This document shows, one piece after another, positions 33,164-44,620 of a DNA stretch of 64,000 nucleotides. Positions within the stretch are counted from its first letter, which is position 1. Each line of letters opens with the position of its first letter. The position numbers and the translations under genes were made by a program. Source of the DNA: Hanleya hanleyi (taxonomy: Eukaryota; Mollusca; Polyplacophora; Lepidopleurida; Hanleyidae); contig JAVTVY010025182.1 of the NCBI GenBank assembly GCA_036873755.1, positions 1 through 64,000 on the forward strand. The letters are read 5' to 3'. The notes under the pieces are model-generated. The model was not told the origin of the DNA. It ran no database searches and was given only the letters and a program-made list of their open reading frames with translations.

Positions 33164-35829
33164 GTCGAGGAATAATGTCGTGCGAATACGGTTCTCTGGT
33201 CTTCGACATGGGAAGTATACATGGACGACGACTGACTAGTGAATGTCGGATCTGACGCTTGTTTTCTGGGTTGTACATACCAAGGTAACGGTGTGGAGTA
33301 TGCACCACCACGAACCACGTACACCGCCAAATAGACAGAAGCATATTAATTGCGAGTATTACCCATAGTAGTTAGTTCATGCAGGAAAAGTTTATAATAG
33401 AGTGTTGCCTCAATAATCCGATCTGAAAAGTAGGATGTGTGGTTGGGTAGGAAAGGAGAAATATAGCGTCATAAATATCGGTATTCAAACGATTAATAAA
33501 TAACTGGGGTTTCTGTGATTACACATTTCTGATCTAGGTTAGGGAGTCTGGCGCCCTGTTTCCGGTTTCTGAAAGGTTCGAAAGTACCAAGGCAGACAAT
33601 ATGTATGGTAAATTGGTCCATAATAAACTGTTATCTCGATGAATGTCTAGTGCTAATAATTTCTCAGTGGGGTGAGGGACAGGGGTCCTCTCTATCGCCG
33701 CAGAAGGACCATATCTATGGTTGACCATCTATGCCACAAGTCGATATTTTGTATCATGTTATAAATGACGAATGGTGGCAGGGATACCATACATACCCTA
33801 CAGTAACCACATTAACCAGGCATTGCATCAAACTACTTAATCTGGGCGCCAAGTTGTAAAAACGCCTTATTTTAGAAATTTGTCCACCCCACCAGCAAGA
33901 TAATTTTCATCTATACCACGACTTTCAATGGCCGATGTGGGTTTCAGCCAGGGTGGATGTAGAGTTCCAAAGTGGTGCAGAGTTTTTGAGATCTGGCGTT
34001 AGCCAGAGGCTCTTTAGAATGCTGTAGGGAAATGGACAAAAGTGCAAACCGACTCACGGGATAGCCTTACGCTACATGAAAGTAGTTCCACAGAGATGGG
34101 TTTTGGGGATCCTTAGTGGTTGGAAGGCTTTTGTATGTCTATATTTAGTCACTAATAGTCACTTGGTATATATTTGATCCCTTATCTGCATTAAATATTA
34201 CTCTGTTCATTGTTTTCCCACAAAATATGAGATTAATACGCTCTAAAGTATGGCAGACTGGTATCGTCACTTTACCAAAGCTTGGACTCTGCTGAGAAAA
34301 TTATACAGTTTAGCTGGTTAGGTGTATATGTGAGAGATGCTCTACCATAGCTGCCAACCTGGTCACCATTGTCTCATTATCACCTTTGCAGGCCACTGTT
34401 TGCTTTTCTCACAAGAGCAAGCTGTAACATATCTTATAATCTTATAAACGTTATCCTTTTAACCGGAAACCTTTAAAAGACCGAATTTTTCTTTTGTCTG
34501 AAGTCGCGAATTTACAACTGGAAACGTTTGCTTTTTAACAGGAAAATGTCAGTTCATAACATCTGATTGGTTGGTTCAAGTTTAAACGTTTAAACTTTTT
34601 AAAGCTTTACAATTTTTAAACGTTTAAGAAGTTAAAATGTTTAAAGGATGCGTTTATGGAGCGAACGGCCCTTCATATATTCACAGGATGTAACTTGTGA
34701 TTGCGTTTTAGCCACATATATTCGTGCCTGGTGCCACCTAACAAGTGCCTAACTTGAAATTAAATATATAATTGTACGTTTATTTCATTACAAACTTATC
34801 CCCCAATAACCCAGCTACCAGATCTCATTAAAGCCCATAGGCTCTAGTTTTTTATTGCTGCCGAACTGACACCCTATAGCTATTAGTTTTGTTTCATCGG
34901 AAATGGAGGTAGTTGATCTTAAACAACCCAATCACTCTTACTTATAGCCCAATCTATCTCACCTATACTATATATTACTCGACAATAATGGCAAAGTTAT
35001 ATAATATGCTGATTTGTTTATGTAATCCAATCGAGTGACGTCACGTGGGGACCATATCTAAATGTCAACTGAAAGAATACCCTCTTTCAAAAAAGGGGGT
35101 GTATGTATTTGTTTCGCTACATATCGCCTAACATTAATCTCATCTATATAAACATAATTTATTGTTCAGCGCTACTTAGCGCAGTTTTTTAATACCTAGT
35201 GTCGCAATTCTATTCCAACCCTATGATAAAATTGGGGGCGGGGGAGGGGGGGATTAAACTTTGAACCAAACAAATTACCCCATTGAAAGAGGGGGTATCT
35301 GTGATTAATCCTATTATATAGTATCTAGTATAAATGTCAAAAATCAATGGACACATTAACTCCTCTTTCCCTACTCTTCAACTAGTTTTGAGAACAAAAT
35401 TTTGTTTTGGTTTTTCCCAGCAATGTCGTAATTACAAATCAGATATTCATAGCAATCCCGTGAATATCTTACTTTATGGAAATAAATACGAGCAGCAGTT
35501 AAAGGATACCCTCAAAGCTCAGCCGGTCTGCTGAGAACAGAATGACAGAGTTGAATGGTCACCCAACATAGGCCGAAATTACAATTTGTTTCACGAACAG
35601 GATGTTTGACTTGTCATAATTTCTCACGTTCTCGCCCCCGCATTCACACGTTTTCACGTTCTTGCGTTATAAACCCATTGTATGCATAGGGCGAGAACGC
35701 GAGTGGTCACTATCGCCTTTCATAGTATATTATGCAAGAATTACCAGTGGAGTTACTGCAAGAATTAAGGCGTTGTATGTTTAGTATATAAATGTTGATA
35801 ACAGTTTTTACTTCGTCTGTGTTTTTCAG
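33164..35829. other. intergenic; palindrome and CRE/E-box, no gene seen
   Basis: Holds a perfect 20-bp palindrome AAGTTTAAACGTTTAAACTT at 34578-34597 in a TTTAAAC-rich patch, and TGACGTCACGTG (overlapping CRE and E-box) at about 35036. A G-rich run is at about 35234-35252. Near 35625-35710 the words GTTCTCGCCC and GGGCGAGAAC are inverted around an ACGTTYTTGCGTT segment. The last part is the immediate upstream region of the oxygenase gene. Confidence 0.5.
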
Positions 35830-36063
35830 TCTCATGATAAGTGCGTCAAGAAGTGACAGTCCTAATACGATACTTAAAAGATGGCATCAACACCTTTACC
35901 AATCGTTGACTTTTCGATCCTAAACCTGGACAAAGTGAAACCGATAGAGGTTACAGCCCTTCGAGACACCGGTAAACTCCAATATTTGGCTGATGAAGTG
36001 ATGGCAGCATTTGATAGGACAGGTTTTTGTCTCATCCGTAATCACGGCCTCTCCCAGGAAAAG
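35830..36063 (+). CDS. 2-oxoglutarate/Fe(II) oxygenase-like protein, coding exon 1 (CDS 35881-36063)
   Basis: The ATG at 35881 opens 61 codons ending in QEK at a donor (AAAG|GTATGG, exon end 36063, phase 0). The exon begins in the 5' UTR after an acceptor-like CTGTGTTTTTCAG ending at 35829, so a noncoding first exon probably lies upstream. The product fits the non-haem dioxygenase N-terminal domain seen in isopenicillin-N-synthase-like and other 2-oxoglutarate oxygenases: PIVDF (7-11), an amphipathic helix ADEVMAAFDRTG, then GFCLIRNHG (48-56), the conserved GF..(I/V).NHG signature. Residues continue in exon 2 at 49192. The substrate cannot be inferred. Confidence 0.85.
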
Positions 36064-36131
36064 GTATGGCACTGTTATATGCATCATTGAGATAACGTGG
36101 TCTGGATCAATATTTTTGTTTGTCACCAGGT

Positions 36132-37301
36132 TTAAGGATAGCTATCCCCTTAGAGGGTCAAAATTGGTCATTTTTTTTTATTTCTTCATTCAAATATTCA
36201 CTATTTCCTCTAGCATTTGGCGAAAAAATGAAATAAAAATTATAAATAGAAGTGCTTCAATATTAGGATTAAAAATTTAGTTTCCGATGCCCTGGAACAA
36301 TTAAACAGATTGCCTTAGCTTGGGCTTGGCTACTATTATTTTTGTCTGTTAAATTTCCCTTTCCAAAACTCATTTCCGCAGTATTATGGTAAGCTAATTA
36401 TCTATTAGTCCTATTTATTTACATTAATGAACCCCCTTCTGATCAAAACCATGCAAACATCCTTATTTTTGTTTCTAATTATGGCAGTGACACTTCACTC
36501 AGACACCCGCCGTGAAGTAATCTACACAGGTGTGAACAAGTTTTAGCAGGTTTTTGAAGTTTAAATTGGACTTTAAACCGACTTGATGAAAAAAACTTAG
36601 TGTAATAGTTATCCAGAATAAACAGGAATTCGAGTAGGTCCCATTAGACAGATTAAAAATGTATTTGACAATAGAATTCAAGCAAAAAATAGGGATTAAT
36701 TCATCAGATGTATAGCTGGACACATTTTGCCCGATTTCTAGCCTTTCATTTTTGTACAAAATCCGAAATTCAAACGTTTATTTCTCGAAAAGTATCCATG
36801 CTACGCTTTTGAAATTTGGCATGCTTGTTACTTATAAGGTGATCTAGAAAACCTTATCTCACTTTTTGTAAGTTCGGCTTCGTTTTTTAATTATCCAACT
36901 TTTAAGACAAACGACCGTAAAAAAGTACATTTTTTTCAATTTATTTTAGTAAAATAGTTATAAAAACAAAACCAGGCAAAAATTAAAAAAAATGAGATAA
37001 AATTTACTAGTTCGAATTGTCTCCTACCAAGGTACACCATCAAAGTTGAAACAAGACCAATAGTTTTCATGAAATTTCAATTGAAAAATGGACGCTATTG
37101 TTTTCATTTTAATTTTTTAAACTTGGAATATTTTCTACACAGTAGCAGCGTCAGTTATACAAATCATATAGTTGGAATCCCTATGACGTATGCTTTCATA
37201 AAATATATAGTTTATTATGGTTATCTTGTATATTTATTGATACAGACGACAAATTGTCATGGGGGTGCAAAAACTGCCTCTAAGGGGATAGCTATCCTTA
37301 A
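36132..37301. mobile_element. TTAA-flanked MITE, 1.16 kb, palindromic terminal repeat
   Basis: Element 36136-37297 is flanked by TTAA at 36132-36135 and 37298-37301. Its ends are inverted copies of about 21 bp beginning GGATAGCTATCCCCTTAGAG; the first 12 bases, GGATAGCTATCC, are themselves a palindrome. A TTAA target duplication is characteristic of piggyBac-type transposition. The interior is AT-rich with no transposase frame, so it would be mobilised in trans. It sits in intron 1 of the oxygenase gene. Confidence 0.8.
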
Positions 37302-37489
37302 GTGGGTTGTATACAATCTGATGCCATGAGAATCGGTGAGGTTGGATTATAAAATAATATTCTGTGATACCAGTAGTTAACTCCAAATGGTGACAATAAT
37401 CCCCGATGATCCTTCAAGGCCGCCACGTTTAGTTTACCAATGATCAAAGCGCGGATGACCCTGGAATGATAAGCTATGATATGTGGTGG

Positions 37490-37730
37490 AAATCTTTACC
37501 TCCGCCGCGGTGAAAATAGCTTTCTCCGCGGTGGAAATATCTCCGCGAGGTAATAAGCTCAGCCATGGAAAAGGTTTTCATCGTATGGGAAACTATTTTC
37601 ACCGCGGAGATAGTATGTTCACCGTGGAAAAAACAAAGAATTCCCATCGCGGAAATAATATTTTCACCATGTAGGTAACTATTTCAACCGCGGTGAAAAT
37701 ATTAGCTCCGCGGTTGAAATTATTTTAGTG
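37490..37730. repeat. cluster of CCGCGG palindromes with TGAAAATA spacers
   Basis: CCGCGG occurs near 37505, 37529, 37602, 37690 and 37712, with degenerate versions (CCGCGA, CCGTGG, CATCGCGG) between. Most are joined to GTGAAAATA or TTTTCACC, so adjacent copies are mutually inverted. It looks like an array of small hairpins of about 25-bp period. Confidence 0.7.
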
Positions 37731-37828
37731 TCCCTTCTATGATTCAGCTAAACAAAAGATTAAAATTGTAAAAAAAGGGCAGAGTGGGTTCGTGTAATAT
37801 TCGTCCATTCCTCATTCTTTCTCCCCAT

Positions 37829-37995
37829 ATGCATAATAAACAGTAATTGAAATTTGACCGTCAGTTTTCAATTTTCTCCTCGTGTGCATAATAAACAAAA
37901 ATTGAAATTTGACCGTCAATTTTCAATTTTCGTTATTGCCTTTACATGTCGAAGAATCATTGAAAATTAAACGTCAATTTTCAATTCTTATCATT
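37829..37995. repeat. 55-70-bp tandem repeat
   Basis: GCATAATAAACA followed by ATTGAAATTTGACCGTCA and GTTTTCAATTTTC occurs at about 37831 and 37886. A third, partial copy (AAACGTCAATTTTCAATTC) lies near 37968. Confidence 0.75.
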
Positions 37996-38219
37996 GTATA
38001 CAATCGTTCCATGCATGCGCCATTGCGTACAAGGCCTCCCGTATCAAGCGCCCGACTTGATTTAGGTAAATCGAGACTCCCGATGACAGTTGAGATCGTG
38101 GAAAGCTGTATTTCGCGAATTACCTGTTTAGTATGACAATCTCTTCTCAGTCAAACAGATTGAAATCTGAAAATCATAAATAAATTTCGTTCCTCATACT
38201 TAACACGTTTCGAGCGTTT

Positions 38220-38490
38220 GAGCAGACATTGCGATATTAATTGTTGACCACGTCGATATTATGTACATTGCGATGTTAAGGGCCGTCATGTCGACCCTTA
38301 TCATCGCATTTCGACATTAAGTGTCGACATGTCGGCCTTTAACCTCGCAATGCGACATCGGTCCTTAACCTCGCAATGCTACATTAAGGGTTGACATGTC
38401 GATCCTTAACATCGCAATAAACAAAAAATATCGACATAATTGATCCTTAACGTCGCATTGTGATGTTAAGGACCGAAGCAATGTTAAGGG
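38220..38490. repeat. alternating inverted repeats of GTTAAGG / CGACATGTCG words
   Basis: Palindromic GTCGACATGTCG-type cores and the words TTAACATCGCAATG / CATTGCGATGTTAA alternate in both orientations through the segment. A complete fold would give several stems. No coding content. Confidence 0.75.
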
Positions 38491-38546
38491 CTTCTACAGT
38501 GCATATGCAGCTACAGCTCCCAGGTTTTATTTTCATGACCTCGGCC

Positions 38547-38632
38547 AATACGGGTTACAACTCGACAAATACGGGTTACAACTCGGCAAATACGGGTTAC
38601 AACTCGGCCAATACCGGGTCGGCCAATTGGAC
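38547..38632. repeat. 21-bp tandem repeat x4
   Basis: AATACGGGTTACAACTCG starts at 38547, 38568 and 38589, with a fourth, truncated copy near 38610. The 21-bp period gives the ANTGYNS heptapeptide in one frame, but no gene context supports translation. Confidence 0.85.
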
Positions 38633-38989
38633 AGTTGCTTGATGATACAAGCTGGCCGTTTTCGTCGTATTCGAGCAATAACATACACAATCAATAATAA
38701 TCTCCAGTACATGAAAGTCATAATTTTCGATATAAAATTAGCAGCCGTGTGGATTTGAAATTTAAAATTTTTGACATGTGGGTTCATCATGAATGTTTTT
38801 CATTTATTGTAAAGCATTCATATTAGCTCAAAGTGTTGTGGCCATATGGATTCATCCGAAACTCACGTTTACCATGTCTTCCGTTCTGGATCATGACTAT
38901 AAGTAAATTACGCGAAACTGACCTTCGCTTATGTGGAACAATCATATGGTGGTGTCAATCATGCGTTCGGATGATGAACCCATATATTT

Positions 38990-39332
38990 TGACAAATCGC
39001 GATCTCGTGATGAGATATATATATAGATAAGCCAGTTTCTGTGGAGACTGAACAATCGCGATATACTTACCGAGATATTTTGAAAGATCGCGAAGTCGTG
39101 GTGGGATATACATGTATATGAACCAGAAAGCCAGAACAAGAGTGATCTCGCAATGTTAGATGAACTAGAGAATTCATTTTCAAGCTCAGCACGTACCCTA
39201 TATTATACCATACACATGCAGCCTTGGGCGGACGACACGGCACGACACAAAAAATTACCCGGACAGCATTTTTTCTTGAATATCTTACATTTATCGTCTT
39301 CCATACCATGGAGCTTGCTATAGGCTCCATGG
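38990..39332. repeat. short direct repeat and a 9-bp hairpin
   Basis: TGACAAATCGCGATCTCGTG near 38990 is imperfectly repeated as TGAAAGATCGCGAAGTCGTG near 39078. At 39306-39332 CCATGGAGC and GCTCCATGG are inverted over a 9-nt loop. Confidence 0.6.
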
Positions 39333-39599
39333 TTGTACAAGAAAAACACTACAAGTGAGTAGCTATATGAATATAAATCTGAAAAGTATAGTGTTATATC
39401 TGGTTTCGGGCAGACCCTCCATGTCCCATGTTCCCAATAATATAGAGCTTCTATAATAAGAAAGCTTACATTCAGTGGAGCAATAGACATATAATTTCTG
39501 TATAATCTGTTGGGAAGAGGTGGTTTTGGATTTTGGAAACTGGGGCCATGCAGAATCAAATATCCCCAACTGGATAGGGAAGAGAGGAAACTTATCCCA

Positions 39600-41070
39600 T
39601 AACAGTCCGGCAGTGTGACAGTCCGAGTCATCAAACTTTATGGAGGGGAGGAAACTGTATCTTTATTTATACCCTGAAGAGATCGCAGAGAGAAAATCGA
39701 CCTTTTGACAGTCCGACAGATCACATTTGGTATAGGTGATAAAACTAGAATGTATATTGCGAAGGCATGGGGGAGAGAAAACTTAGCTCACGACAGTCCG
39801 ACAGGGCGACAGTCCGATTCATCCAATTTTATAGAGAAGAGGAAACTCTACCTTAATTTATACCAAGAGGAGATCGCGGAGAGAAGCTAACCTTCTGACA
39901 GTACGACAATCCGACAGATCGAATTTGATAGAGGGGGGAAGGTATAGAGGAGATAAACCTTACCTCACGGCAGTCCGAAAGTGCGATAGTCAGAATGATC
40001 AAAGCTTTATACAGGAGAGGAAACTCTAACTTATACCAAGAAGTGATCGCGGAGAGGAATCTTACCTTTTAACAGTACGACGGTCCGACAGATCGAATTT
40101 GATGGAGGGGAAAACACTCTAATGTATATTGCGAAGGTATGGAGGGGAAAACAATTAGTTAGCTCACGACAGTCCGATATTGCGACAGTCCAAGTCATCG
40201 AACTTTATAGAGGGGAGGAAAATCTACCTTAGTTTATACCGAGAAGAGATCGCGAAGAAAAAAACTTACCTTTTGACAGTACGACAATCCGACAGACCGA
40301 AGTTGATAGAGGGGAGAAAACTCTACCCTAATGTATATTGCGAAGGTATGGAGGAGAGAAAACTTACCGCACGACAGTCCGAAACTGCGACAGTCCGAGT
40401 GAACAAAACTTTATAAAGGGAAGGAAACTCTAACTTACACCGAGAAGAGATCGCGGAGAAAGAAACTTACCTTTGACAGTACGACAGTCCGACAGATCGA
40501 ATTTGATAGATGGGAGGGCACTCTACTATAATGTATATTGCTAAGGTATGAAGGAGTGAAAAATTACATCGCGACAGTCCGACAGTGCGACAGTCCGGGT
40601 CATCGAACTTTATATACGGGAGGAAACTCTAACTTCACTTATACCGGCAAGAGATCGCGGAGAGAAAAACTTACTTATTGACAGTACGACAGATGGAATT
40701 TGATAGAGGGGAGCAAACACTAGTATAATGTATATTGCAAAGATATGGAGGAGAGAAAACTTACCTTACGACAGTCCGACGGTACGACAGTCCGAGTGGT
40801 CAAAACTTTGTAGAGGGGAGGAAACTCTTATCTTACACCGAGAAGACGTACTGTACTCTGCTGTATATTGCGAAGGCATGCAGGAGAGAAAACTTACCTC
40901 ATGACAGTCCGACATTCCGAGTCATCGAAATTTATAGAGGGGAGGAATATCTACCTTAATTTGTACCGTGAAGAGATCGCGGAGAGAAAACTTACCTTTT
41001 GACAGTACGACAGTCCGACAGATTGAATTTGATAACGGTGATAAAACTTCACTCTAATGTATATTGCGAA
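39600..41070 (+). repeat. about 200-bp tandem array with GACAGTCCGACAGT words, left arm of third foldback-like structure
   Basis: The landmark GATCGCGGAGAGA falls at about 39681, 39872, 40045, 40248, 40449, 40653 and 40974, giving a period of 170-204 bp with one doubled spacing. Each unit holds GACAGTCCGACAG, ATAGAGGGGAGGAAACTC, ATGTATATTGCGAAGG and GAAAACTTACCTT. The last is the complement of the 5' splice-site consensus AAGGTAAGT. The same unit appears inverted at 41670-42225 and 43916-44620. Confidence 0.9.
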
Positions 41071-41669
41071 GGCAAACAGCTTGAAGATATTTTTCATAGC
41101 CATATGACCAAATGGTATTTCCTTGATTTACTATCCTGGTTTACTTTCATGATCCACCTATAAGTGGTGCCAAGTAAAACTTTCTTTTTAGAGCAAATTT
41201 AGTATGAGGGTACCTTGCCACAGGGTCTTGCTTCAGATTGCTTTCATACAAGCTGGACGTAAATGCTACCAAGCAAAAGAACTGTTTTCAGTTACCTAGG
41301 GTGATTTCAACCGCTCGGGCTTTTATTTCAAATTGAGTTGTACTGCATTTATAATTTATTCAACATTTGTTTAACCAAGAAATACTATAGAGTTAGAGTG
41401 TGATTACAGATAATGTTACATGGACAGTTAGTCTAATGGACTATAGACATGTCGCTACACTGACGATATGACTGAAATATAGTTGAAAGCGACGTCAAAT
41501 CATATTTATTCACTCGCTTACTCGCTAAACTGGTTAACCATTTGTTCAACCAAGAAATTCTATATAGTTAGAGTACGATTGCAGCTAGTGTTGTGCATAA
41601 TGGAATATAAACTTTATTGTTTGTCAGTCTGGTGCACTGTTAACTTTTTTGCTCTATGCGATGTTTTCA
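41071..41669. other. loop between inverted arrays; direct repeat around a SINE-like tail
   Basis: TTGTTTAACCAAGAAATACT near 41370 is repeated as TTGTTCAACCAAGAAATTCT near 41544, with about 40 bp of similarity in all. Between them lies a SINE-like tail, so the pair may be a diverged, unusually long duplication around an insertion. Confidence 0.55.
41465..41526 (+). repeat. SINE-like 3' tail
   Basis: GATATGACTGAAATATAGTT, GCGACGTCAAATC and CACTCGCTTACTCGC. Same design as 22596-22650. Confidence 0.65.
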
Positions 41670-42225
41670 TAGTGTAAATTAAGGTAGAGTTTCCTCCTCT
41701 CTGTAAAGTTCGAGCACTCCAACCGTCGTACTGGTAGACTGTCGTGAGCTAACTTTTCTCTCCTTCATACCTTCACTGTATATACTAAGGTAGAGTTTTT
41801 CCCCTTCTTCTATCTCTCAGACTGTCTGACTGTCGGACGGTCGTGAGGTAAGCTTTCTCTCCCCCACACCTTCGCAATTTACATTCGAGTAGAGTTTCCT
41901 CCCCTCTATCAAATTCGATCTGTCGCACTGTCAAAAGATAAGTTTTTCTCTCTGCAATCTCTTCACGGTATGAATTAAGGTAGAGTTTCCTCCCCTATAT
42001 AAAATTCGATGACTCAGACTGTCACACTGTCGTGAGCTAAGCTTTCTCTCCTTCGGCCATACCTTTGCAGTATACATTAGAGTAGAATTCTCTCATGTCT
42101 ATCAAATAAGCATCCGTCGGACTGTCGTACTGTCAAAAGGTAAGTTTTTCTCTCCGCGATCTCTTCAGGGTATAACAATTTAAAGTTCGATGACTCAGAC
42201 TGTCTAGAGTTTTCTCCCTTTCTTC
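41670..42225 (-). repeat. inverted copy of the 200-bp array, right arm part 1
   Basis: Reverse complement of the 39600-41070 units (GGTAGAGTTTCCTCCCCT, CTGTCGGAC, TAAGTTTTTCTCTC). Contains plus-strand donor-like AGGTAAG at 41846 and AAAGGTAAGT at 42137. Confidence 0.85.
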
Positions 42226-42228
42226 ATT

Positions 42229-42470
42229 ACAAGCTTCTGGTCCGTCATTCATAACTCAGCCATCGCCCATTAGAGAATATCCGCGTCCATAATCCAAAGA
42301 CCTATTCCATGTTCCATATAACAGTATAAGTACCAAATTTAAAAAGACAATCATAGTATACATAAACATAGGCTTGTTTCCTGCAAGAGAGAAGCGGTCA
42401 ACACTTTTCAATGATGCCGGCAAGACATCATGATGTTCCAAAAATATCAAATCCTTATCGCTGATCAGTA
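42229..42470 (-). repeat. dispersed membrane-segment sequence, copy 2
   Basis: Nearly identical to 32218-32465. The frame ISDKDLIFLEHHDVLPASLK continues through the membrane segment KPMFMYTMIVFLNLVLILLY and stops after SLMGDG. It lies directly 3' of a Penelope-like retroelement on the same strand, but copy 1 is not next to one, so a direct connection is unproven. Confidence 0.55.
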
Positions 42471-42599
42471 TTCTTAATCCATAATATTCGTTGTAAAGTC
42501 GTCATCTAAATACTGATGTATCTCAGTCACGCTTTGAAAGTGACTGTTCATATGAGTACCATGAGGACCTTGAAGTACATGGGTTCATACGGCCCCTAG

Positions 42600-43915
42600 C
42601 CCCGGGTTAAGCGGAATTAGACACAAGTTACGAAACGTAACGCCATAGATCTTGCACGCTATGCTCGTATTTTGCTATCAGCATGCGATATGTATCGCCA
42701 AATTTGAGAAACTTTGAGTGGAGGGGCTTGGTGGTGTAGCCCTGTTTTATAAGTTTCTGCAACTGTGTTTTGTGACGTTGATTAAAGTCGTCACATTTAA
42801 CACAGGATCTTGCAATTGCTACTAGGCGTGATATGTATACGCCATATGCAGGGCCCACTGGAATATTACTGTCCAGAAAGGGATAGTTTACGATGTCGAA
42901 ATTGTAATCATCTCTTTTGTCATACAGTCGACGAGAGAGAAGGCCCGCTTCATTTTTATAGAGATATAGGTCCAAATACGATGTGCCTGTAGGGTTATCT
43001 GTAGTTTCCTCCAAATCCTGTGAAGGTGGATATATATCCTTCACTGCGTGATTTATATAGCGATTATCCACAGCGAGAAGATCGTCTATATAGCGTTTGG
43101 TGAATGATAAGGAACGGGCTTTGAATGGATCGGTTTTTGAAAGCGTCTGCATATAGTCATATTCATAAGACAACAGATATAGGTCAGCCAATAGGGGTGC
43201 ACAATTAGTACCCATTGGAATATCTATATGCTGTTGATATATTGTGTTGCCAAATTTCACATAGATATTTTTAATGAGAAATTCAAGCAACTCTATAAAC
43301 TCTATAAACATCTTATGAAGGATATCTCTTGTACATGTATGTAGTAGAGCTAAAGAATGCTTTATGGCTTCCGACATTAATATATCTACGATCAGTTTTC
43401 TTGAACACAGATACTATTACTGAACTTAGACGGTCAATAAGGTCCTTATGAGGGATTGTGGTATAGAGAGTCGAGAAATCCCATGTGGATACATGTCTAT
43501 ACTGTATGTGACCTTTAGCATCAAGTTCTTCCGTAAGACATTTTGAGTTTTTCAATATCCACATACATTCAACGCCAGAGTTTTTAGAAATAGTAGCGCA
43601 ATACCTTTAGGTCCTTTCATCAGGAGTAATCTTAGGTCCTTATCACTCACCACATCAAGGTCACCAGTCACAACATGTTTACATGGTGTATAGATAAAGT
43701 TCGACGATTCACAATCACAACTATAGCCCCCCGACGTGTATAAGTTCCAGTCAAACTCTTTGACAGCATTAGAGTAATTGAATATTTTGGTGGCTATAGA
43801 TTTAGTATACTTATATGAAATGCAAGGAGGTTCTGTGAACTTAAAATAGTTTGGTACAGTACTGCGTACCTCTGGATCATTCAGGATTCGAGGTAAATTA
43901 ATAATGTCTAGTCCT
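42600..43915 (-). pseudogene. Penelope-like retroelement, reverse transcriptase region
   Basis: Readable in three frames on the minus strand: 43915-43570 (RILNDPEVR, CDCESSNFIYTPCKHVVTGD), 43564-43390 (STWDFSTLYTTIPHKDLI, catalytic motif A) and 43377-42628 (DIPMGTNCAPLLADLYL; RYIDDLLAVDNRY with the YIDD catalytic pair; SYLDLYL; DKRDDYNFDIVNYPFLDSN). These are the conserved blocks of Penelope-like RT. At least two frameshifts (near 43570 and 43385) break it. No GIY-YIG endonuclease is readable downstream to 42480. It interrupts the right arm of the 200-bp inverted array. Confidence 0.88.
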
Positions 43916-44620
43916 GTCGGACTGTCGTAGTGTCGATGACACAGACTGACTAGTGTTTTCTACCCTCTATCAAATTCGACCTGTCGGACTGCCGTAGTGT
44001 CAGAAGGAAAGTTTTTCTCTACGCGATCTCTTCACAGTGTAAATAAAGGTAGAGTTTCCTCCCTTCTATAGAGTTCGACGACTCAGACCGTCGGACTGTC
44101 GTGAGCTAAGTTTTCTCTCCTCCATACCTTTACTGTATATATTAGTATAGAGTTGCATGAATATAGTCTTCTCCTCTCTATGTAATGTGATATCTCGGCC
44201 TGTCGGAAGGTTTTCTCTCCACACTTTATAAAGAGTTTATGTTAATGTAGAGTTTTCTCTCCTTTATATAGACTATCTCTCGAACGGCCAAGCTGCCGTG
44301 ATGTACGATTTCTGCCCTTCATACCTTCACAGTATACATTAGAGTTTCTTCCCATAATTAAATTCGATCTGTTGGACTGTATACTGTCAAAAGGTGAGTT
44401 TTTCTCTCCGCGATATCTTCACAATATACATTAAGGTACAGCTTTAATGTACAGTTTTCTCCCCTTTATGGATTAAATTCGATCTGTCAGACTGTCTTAC
44501 TGTCAAAAGGTAAGTTTTTCTCTCCGCGCTCTCTTTACAGTAGGCTATATATTAAGGTGCAGCTTTAATGTACAGTTTCCCCCTCTATGGAATTTGAGCT
44601 TTTTCGGATATAGTACGGTA
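43916..44620 (-). repeat. inverted copy of the 200-bp array, right arm part 2
   Basis: Continues the array of 41670-42225 after the retroelement: CTGTCGGACTGTCGTAG at 43912, GGTAGAGTTTCCTCCC near 44048, and AAAGGTGAGT and AAAGGTAAGT donor-like words at 44391 and 44506. Confidence 0.85.

Noticed and set aside
39203..39634. 143-codon minus-strand frame
   Set aside because: No recognisable domain, it overlaps an inverted repeat and the start of the tandem array, and composition is not distinctive.
43313..43564. Independent small gene next to the Penelope-like element
   Set aside because: It contains DFSTLYTTIPH, the upstream catalytic block of the same reverse transcriptase, displaced by a frameshift.
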